From NCBI GenBank assembly GCA_023392135.1, contig JAEVZQ010000018.1:1-10269 (forward strand): a DNA stretch of 10,269 bases, written 5' to 3'. Positions 6,664 to 10,269 of this stretch are shown piece by piece (the stretch's first letter is position 1; every line of letters starts with the position of its first letter). The translations under genes were made by a program, and so were the position numbers. The DNA comes from Pseudomonadota bacterium. GTDB taxonomy: Bacteria; Pseudomonadota; Alphaproteobacteria; Rhizobiales; Hyphomicrobiaceae. Under the pieces are notes generated by a model. It was not told the origin of the DNA. It did no database searches and was given only the letters and a program-made list of their open reading frames with translations.

Positions 6664-7842
6664 CTATACTTCGGCGCGGAAATCGCCTTCCATCCACGTG
6701 GCGATCACTTCCAGTTCCGACGTGAGGGCCACGAGATCGGCATAAGCCCCGGCACGAATGATGCCACGTTCATCATCGAGCCCGAGGAAGCGCGCCGGTG
6801 TCAACGATGCGGCGCGCAGCGCATCTTCCAATGGCACTCCTGCCAGCCGGACAGCATTGCGGACCGCCGAGGCCATGTCGAGGTGCGCGCCCGCCAACGT
6901 GCCGTTCTCAGCGGTCAGTCGACCGTCCTTGAGCGTGATCGTCCGGCCCATGAGCTGAAAGCGCTCCGTCGATGCGCCGACCGTCGGCATGGCGTCCGTA
7001 ACGAGCGCAATGCCGTCAGCCCCCTTGGCGGCGAAGGCGGCACGCACGTTTATCAGATCCACGTGGATACCGTCGACGATCAGGCCGGCCGTGAGCCGCG
7101 GCTCGGCCAATGCCGCACCGACAATGCCCGGCGCGCGACCTGCCAGCGGCGGCATGGCGTTGAAGAGGTGGGTCACGCCGCTGAGGCCGTCGGCCACGGC
7201 CCGCATCACGTCCTCAGCAGTCGCCTCGCTGTGCCCGACCGACACGCGCACACCGGCCTCAGTGAGGCCGCTCACGAAGCCGGGCGGCACACATTCCGGC
7301 GCCAGCGTGATCATCGAGGCCCCGGCTTTCCCAAGATCGCTCAGCCAGTCGAGATCGTCGGCAGCCGCATGGGCGATGCGGTCCGGCCGGTGAACACCGG
7401 GACGCGCCGGGCTGATAAAGGGACCCTCGAGATGCAGGCCAAGCACGCCATCGCGACCCGCGGCGCTGCGGGCCGCCGCAATGGCAGCCTGCGTTCGGGC
7501 GCGCGTGTCGGTGATCAGGGTCGGGAGGCAGCCGGTGGTGCCGAAGCGCCGGTGCGCGCGTGCAATGGCGCGCATAGCCTCGGGCGTCGGATCGTCATTG
7601 AGCAGCACGCCCCCGCCGCCGTTCACCTGCAGGTCGATGAAGCCGGGGGCGAGTATCGACCCGGCAGGCAGCCGGCGCTGCGTCCAGTCTGACGGAACAT
7701 TTCCCCAAGGCGCCAGCCCCCGAATGCGGCCCCGCTCGATCAGAACCGCGGTCTTCTGATGCCAATCGCGGCCATCGAACACGCGATCCGCAAGGACGGC
7801 GTGCTTTTCGTGTCGCGCGGTTGTGCCTGGCTGCATCGACAT
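6664..7842 (-). CDS. nagA: N-acetylglucosamine-6-phosphate deacetylase
   Basis: This cytosolic amidohydrolase converts GlcNAc-6-phosphate to glucosamine-6-phosphate and acetate. The 392-residue product has the family length and order of motifs. PGFIDLQVNG (66-75) has Gln72 and Asn74 where other amidohydrolases carry the HxH metal pair, as usual in NagA. HLEGPF (137-142) carries metal-binding Glu139. GHSEA holds His204 and THLFNAM holds His225. DGIH is at 258-261, and TDAM carries the catalytic Asp283. ATG 7842 was chosen because a weak AAGAGAG lies just upstream; another in-frame ATG at 7836 is possible. It is divergent from murQ and the deaminase gene, whose product and substrate flank its reaction: MurQ makes GlcNAc-6-phosphate and the deaminase uses glucosamine-6-phosphate. 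It ends tail to tail with the beta-lactamase gene with no obvious terminator between. Confidence 0.96.
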   Translation of the reverse strand: MSMQPGTTARHEKHAVLADRVFDGRDWHQKTAVLIERGRIRGLAPWGNVPSDWTQRRLPAGSILAPGFIDLQVNGGGGVLLNDDPTPEAMRAIARAHRRFGTTGCLPTLITDTRARTQAAIAAARSAAGRDGVLGLHLEGPFISPARPGVHRPDRIAHAAADDLDWLSDLGKAGASMITLAPECVPPGFVSGLTEAGVRVSVGHSEATAEDVMRAVADGLSGVTHLFNAMPPLAGRAPGIVGAALAEPRLTAGLIVDGIHVDLINVRAAFAAKGADGIALVTDAMPTVGASTERFQLMGRTITLKDGRLTAENGTLAGAHLDMASAVRNAVRLAGVPLEDALRAASLTPARFLGLDDERGIIRAGAYADLVALTSELEVIATWMEGDFRAEV

Positions 7843-7929
7843 GGGGCTCTCTTAGACGTTTTAAGCGGCCAGTGCTCCGGTGCGGCGCCACAACGCACAC
7901 GTTTGCGGCCGCCCCGCTTGCTCGCTGTG

Positions 7930-7943
7930 ATTGCATCTGCAAT
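7930..7943. promoter_or_regulatory. Inverted repeat, candidate operator between nagA and murQ
   Basis: ATTGCA (7930-7935) and TGCAAT (7938-7943) form a perfect 6-bp inverted repeat with a 2-base centre. It is a symmetric site of the type bound by dimeric repressors. A TTGACG on the minus strand (7963 down to 7958) followed by a poor -10 (GCAGAT, 7940 down to 7935) would place this repeat over the nagA promoter. The regulator is not in the window; RpiR-, GntR- and LacI-type proteins control such clusters in other bacteria. Confidence 0.4.
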
Positions 7944-7985
7944 GAACCCACAACCTACGTCAAGCGACGAGCCGCGGCGCATCCT

Positions 7986-8014
7986 CGCGACGCATGTCGC
8001 GTTAACGACGCATG
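7986..8014. promoter_or_regulatory. Overlapping inverted and direct repeats upstream of murQ
   Basis: CGCGAC (7986-7991) and GTCGCG (7996-8001) form an inverted repeat around GCAT. In addition, the 9-mer CGACGCATG occurs twice (7988-7996 and 8006-8014), exactly 18 bases apart, with the palindrome GTTAAC between. Two copies at nearly two helical turns would present binding sites on about the same DNA face. The element ends 48 bases before the likely murQ ATG. No protein can be assigned to it from sequence. Confidence 0.35.
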
Positions 8015-8062
8015 GAGTCACGTGCGTGGGTCGCCGCCGCTTCATTTCCGGCAGAGGAGCAG

Positions 8063-8950
8063 ATGCGCACCGAGCAGTTCAGTCCCCGCTATCTCGATCT
8101 CGATGCGTGGCCGACCGCGGAGATGATCGGGTCCATGTACGAGGGCCAGCTTGTGGCAGCGGCAGCGGTTCAGGGTGCTCTCGGTTCGATCGCGGCGGCA
8201 GTCGACGATGCCGTGCCTGCCCTGCGCCGGGGTGGACGCATCGTGTACGTTGGCGCAGGAACCTCGGGCCGCATAGGTGTTCAGGACGGCACCGAGTTGC
8301 CCGCGACGTACGGATGGCCCGCTGACCGGCTGATTTTCGCGATGGCTGGCGGCTTGGGGGCGCTCGTGCAGAGCGTCGAAGGCGCAGAGGACAACGAAGC
8401 GGCGGGCGCCGGAGCGATGGCGGACGCCGGCATCAATGGTGACGACGTGGTGATCGGGCTCGCGGCCAGCGGAACAACTCCCTATACCATCGGCGCTCTC
8501 AAGAGCGCAGGCGACGTCGGCGCCGTCACCATCGCCATCGCCAACAATCCCGGCGCTCCGCTGCTGGACGTTGCTCGCCACCCGATCCTGGTCGAGACGG
8601 GACCAGAAGTGATCGCCGGCTCCACCCGAATGAAGGCGGGAACGGCGCAGAAGATCGTGCTGAATCTCTTCTCGACGGCCGTCATGGTGAAGCTCGGGCG
8701 CGTCTACCGCGGCCTCATGGTTCACATGCGCGCCACCAACGTCAAGCTGAAGCGCCGCGCCGAGCGGATGGTGCGGGAGATCGTCGGCTGCTCCCCGGAC
8801 CAGGCCTCCCAGTTGGTCGAGCAGGCCGACGGAGACGTTAAAACTGCAGTCCTGCTGGGTTTCGGCCTCGATCCGATCCAGGCTGCTGGTCTTCTGGCCC
8901 GCCATGAAGGAAACCTGCGGTCCGCCATTGGTGAGATGATTTCGTCGTGA
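8063..8950 (+). CDS. murQ: N-acetylmuramic acid 6-phosphate etherase
   Basis: This cytosolic enzyme of peptidoglycan recycling cleaves the lactyl ether of MurNAc-6-phosphate to give GlcNAc-6-phosphate and D-lactate. The product has 295 residues, close to the 298 of E. coli MurQ. It begins MRTEQFSPRYLDLDAW, matching the family's TEQRNP-type N-terminus. The SIS-domain sugar-phosphate loop VGAGTSGR is at 63-70, the conserved acidic site in DGTELPATYG at Glu79, and a second in VEGAED (105-110). AGSTRMKAGTAQK, a MurQ hallmark, follows. The C-terminal part resembles the UBA-like end of the family. An ATG at 8012 is in frame but lacks a ribosome site and would add 17 unrelated residues. ATG 8063 is preceded by GAGGAG, though only 3 bases away. 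The stop overlaps the next gene by 4 bases, so the two are almost certainly co-translated. Confidence 0.95.
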   Translation: MRTEQFSPRYLDLDAWPTAEMIGSMYEGQLVAAAAVQGALGSIAAAVDDAVPALRRGGRIVYVGAGTSGRIGVQDGTELPATYGWPADRLIFAMAGGLGALVQSVEGAEDNEAAGAGAMADAGINGDDVVIGLAASGTTPYTIGALKSAGDVGAVTIAIANNPGAPLLDVARHPILVETGPEVIAGSTRMKAGTAQKIVLNLFSTAVMVKLGRVYRGLMVHMRATNVKLKRRAERMVREIVGCSPDQASQLVEQADGDVKTAVLLGFGLDPIQAAGLLARHEGNLRSAIGEMISS

Positions 8951-9978
8951 CGATCACCGGACATGCAGCCCCCACGGCAATGGCCCGGGAAATTGCCGAA
9001 ATCCCGCACGTTGCGCGACGGCTGATCGACAGCTCGGATCGGATCGACACGCTTGTCGATCGCATCCGGATCGCCCGCCCACGAGTCGTCGTCGTGTGCG
9101 GGCGCGGCAGCTCCGGCCACGGCGGTGTCTATCTGCGATACCTGTTCGAGACGCGGGTCGGCCTGCTCGTCTCAGCCGCAGCGCCGTCGATCGTCACCGC
9201 CTATCAGCGGCCGCCGGACATGCGGGATGCACTGTTCATTCTGGTTTCACAATCCGGCCGCAGCCCGGATCTGGTGACCACGACAGAAGTGGCTCGTTCA
9301 GCTGGCGCGCTGACACTCGCGATCGTCAACGACGAGCACTCGCCTGCGGCTTCGGGATCTGACCTGGTGCTGCCGATCGGCGCTGGTCCCGAGCACGCGG
9401 TCGCCGCCACCAAGACAGTCGCACTCTCGATGCTTGCCGGCGCGCTGATCGTGGCGAAGCTCACACAGGATGAAGATTTGCTCGACGCTCTGAACCGGCT
9501 CCCGGATCGCCTTCAGGATGCGCTTGGCTGCGACTGGTCGGATTGGGGCCACAGCCTCGTGCCGGCAGCCGCGGCCTTCGTCGCGGCGCGAGGCTATGGC
9601 CTCGGAACGGGCCGGGAGATCGCCTTGAAGATGACCGAGGCCCTGCGGCTGCCGGCGCTCGGCTACAGCGCCGCGGAGCTGAGGCACGGTCCACGGGCGG
9701 GCATTACGCCGGAGACGCCTGTCCTCGTCCTCCGGCAGAATGACGAGTCTGCGCTGGCGGTCGACGATCTGGTCGAAGACCTTCGCCAGGAAAACGAGAC
9801 GGTGTTCCTGGCCGGAGGTCCCCTCAGCACGCTGCCCAGGATCGGGGACGATCATCCGATCTGTGACCCGATCGCGATGCTGCTTCCAGCCTACAACGCA
9901 ATCGAGGCTGCCGCACGCCGCCGCGGCCTCGATCCGGACCGGCCAGAGCACCTCAGCAAGGTGACGCGCACGCTTTGA
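8947..9978 (+). CDS. nagB-II: Two-SIS-domain sugar-phosphate deaminase, glucosamine-6-phosphate deaminase NagB-II type
   Basis: This protein probably converts glucosamine-6-phosphate to fructose-6-phosphate and ammonia in the cytosol. It resembles the isomerase half of GlmS without the glutaminase domain, as in NagB-II and AgaS proteins. The first SIS domain has CGRGSSGHGG (51-60) and SQSGRSPD (101-108), then GPEHAVAATKT (147-157). The second has GYGLGTGREIALK (216-228), and ELRHGP (244-249) is the typical GlmS-family site. It ends with the usual HLSKVTRTL-like tail. The length of 343 residues fits. GTG 8947 overlaps the murQ stop in the string GTGA, suggesting coupling. ATG 8980 (residue 12), starting MAREIAEIP, matches the usual N-terminus of the family and is a real alternative. 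The link to MurQ and NagA favours glucosamine-6-phosphate as substrate, but related SIS proteins act on other sugars. Confidence 0.86.
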   Translation: MTITGHAAPTAMAREIAEIPHVARRLIDSSDRIDTLVDRIRIARPRVVVVCGRGSSGHGGVYLRYLFETRVGLLVSAAAPSIVTAYQRPPDMRDALFILVSQSGRSPDLVTTTEVARSAGALTLAIVNDEHSPAASGSDLVLPIGAGPEHAVAATKTVALSMLAGALIVAKLTQDEDLLDALNRLPDRLQDALGCDWSDWGHSLVPAAAAFVAARGYGLGTGREIALKMTEALRLPALGYSAAELRHGPRAGITPETPVLVLRQNDESALAVDDLVEDLRQENETVFLAGGPLSTLPRIGDDHPICDPIAMLLPAYNAIEAAARRRGLDPDRPEHLSKVTRTL

Positions 9979-9995
9979 GGCCGTGCGCGGTCACC
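9960..9995. terminator. Shared hairpin at the convergent 3' ends of the deaminase and membrane-protein genes
   Basis: GGTGACGCGCACG (9960-9972) pairs with CGTGCGCGGTCACC (9982-9995): 13 base pairs with one bulged G at 9989 and a 9-base loop. The stop of the plus-strand gene (9976-9978) is in the loop, and the stop of the minus-strand gene (9991-9993) is in the stem. No T run follows on either strand, so it is not a textbook intrinsic terminator. It may still protect both 3' ends or separate the converging transcripts. Confidence 0.55.
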
Positions 9996-10269
9996 AGGGC
10001 CGGGCTAGCAGCCAGATCGTGGAGAAGGCCGCGAACGCGAACGCGACCCCGATGGGCACGATCACGATCTGCAAACCGGCCTCCCGCCGGCCCATGATTC
10101 CGGTGAAAATCGAGACCTGATCTACTCTCCGCTGCTTCGTATCGCGGTGCCACCGTGTGTCACGGCCAGTCCTGATCCGTGACATGAGGATGGGAATGCC
10201 GAAGAACATGCTGGTGTAGAAGACCGAGATGACGACAGCGAACAAGGCCTCACCGTTGGCCAGAAACGT
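9991..10269 (-). CDS. Small membrane protein of unknown function, 5' end outside window
   Basis: I do not recognise this gene. The minus-strand frame is open from the window edge to TGA at 9991-9993, giving 92 codons. A TTG at 10245 could start it, but the frame continues upstream without a stop (TFLANGEA), so the true start probably lies beyond the window. Two hydrophobic segments are visible: one from about ALFAVVISVFY through FFGIPILM, and one near the C-terminus (IVIVPIGVAFAFAAF to WLLA). Between them is a charged loop rich in Arg and Asp (RIRTGRDTRWHRDTKQRR, then VDQVSIFTG). This suggests an inner-membrane hairpin with a basic cytoplasmic loop. Neither a catalytic motif nor a signal peptide is seen. 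It converges on the deaminase gene with 12 bases between, and there is no sign that it belongs to the amino-sugar cluster. Confidence 0.6.
   Translation of the reverse strand, partial: TFLANGEALFAVVISVFYTSMFFGIPILMSRIRTGRDTRWHRDTKQRRVDQVSIFTGIMGRREAGLQIVIVPIGVAFAFAAFSTIWLLARPW

Noticed and set aside
6651-6670. AGTAT ... ATACT as a terminator between the beta-lactamase gene and nagA
   Set aside because: Only five AT-rich base pairs around a 10-base loop and no T run, so too weak to support.
6883-7692. A 269-codon plus-strand frame inside nagA
   Set aside because: It is antisense to all the catalytic motifs of NagA, and Arg/Gly/His-rich like other shadows.
8042-8905. A 287-codon minus-strand frame opposite murQ
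   Set aside because: It is a shadow of a well-supported MurQ, with no family features.

Overview
The window is GC-rich (roughly 60% or more by eye) and tightly packed, with little non-coding DNA. The gene content suggests an alphaproteobacterium, most likely of the Rhizobiales/Hyphomicrobiales. The clues are a HAAT-type (Liv) ABC importer with a Tat-exported binding protein, an amino-sugar cluster pairing a two-SIS-domain deaminase (NagB-II type) with NagA and MurQ, and the codon bias. The taxon is an inference. No RNA gene, insertion sequence, CRISPR array or integrase is visible.

Positions 1-4654 (minus strand) hold a branched-chain-amino-acid-type ABC importer operon, transcribed right to left: a periplasmic binding protein, an intergenic hairpin, a LivH permease, then one giant reading frame. 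That frame runs from 2430 off the left edge of the window and fuses LivM (permease), LivG (ATPase) and LivF (ATPase). All 810 codons in the window are in one frame without a stop. The whole importer is thus encoded by three polypeptides instead of five.

Positions 4655-4869 are a divergent control region with two promoter candidates back to back, one for the importer (minus) and one for a short-chain dehydrogenase/reductase (SDR) gene (plus). The SDR (4870-5718) is followed on the same strand by a complete class D (OXA-type) beta-lactamase (5815-6651). A 9-bp GC-rich stem ends six bases before the beta-lactamase ATG, and no clear Shine-Dalgarno sequence is present there.

Positions 6664-9978 form an amino-sugar / peptidoglycan-recycling cluster: nagA on the minus strand, and divergently murQ and a NagB-II-like SIS deaminase on the plus strand, the latter two overlapping by 4 bp. 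Together they encode every step from MurNAc-6-phosphate to fructose-6-phosphate: MurQ removes lactate, NagA removes acetate, the deaminase releases ammonia. The nagA-murQ spacer has an inverted repeat and a direct repeat that look like operator sites. The kinase, the sugar importer and the regulator expected for such a cluster are not in the window.

The right edge holds the 3' part of a small two-span membrane protein gene on the minus strand. Its stop codon and that of the deaminase gene both lie inside one 13-bp hairpin.

I see no wholly unknown system. The points most worth following are the LivM-LivG-LivF triple fusion, the OXA gene beside cell-wall-recycling genes with a structured leader, and the shared stop-codon hairpin.
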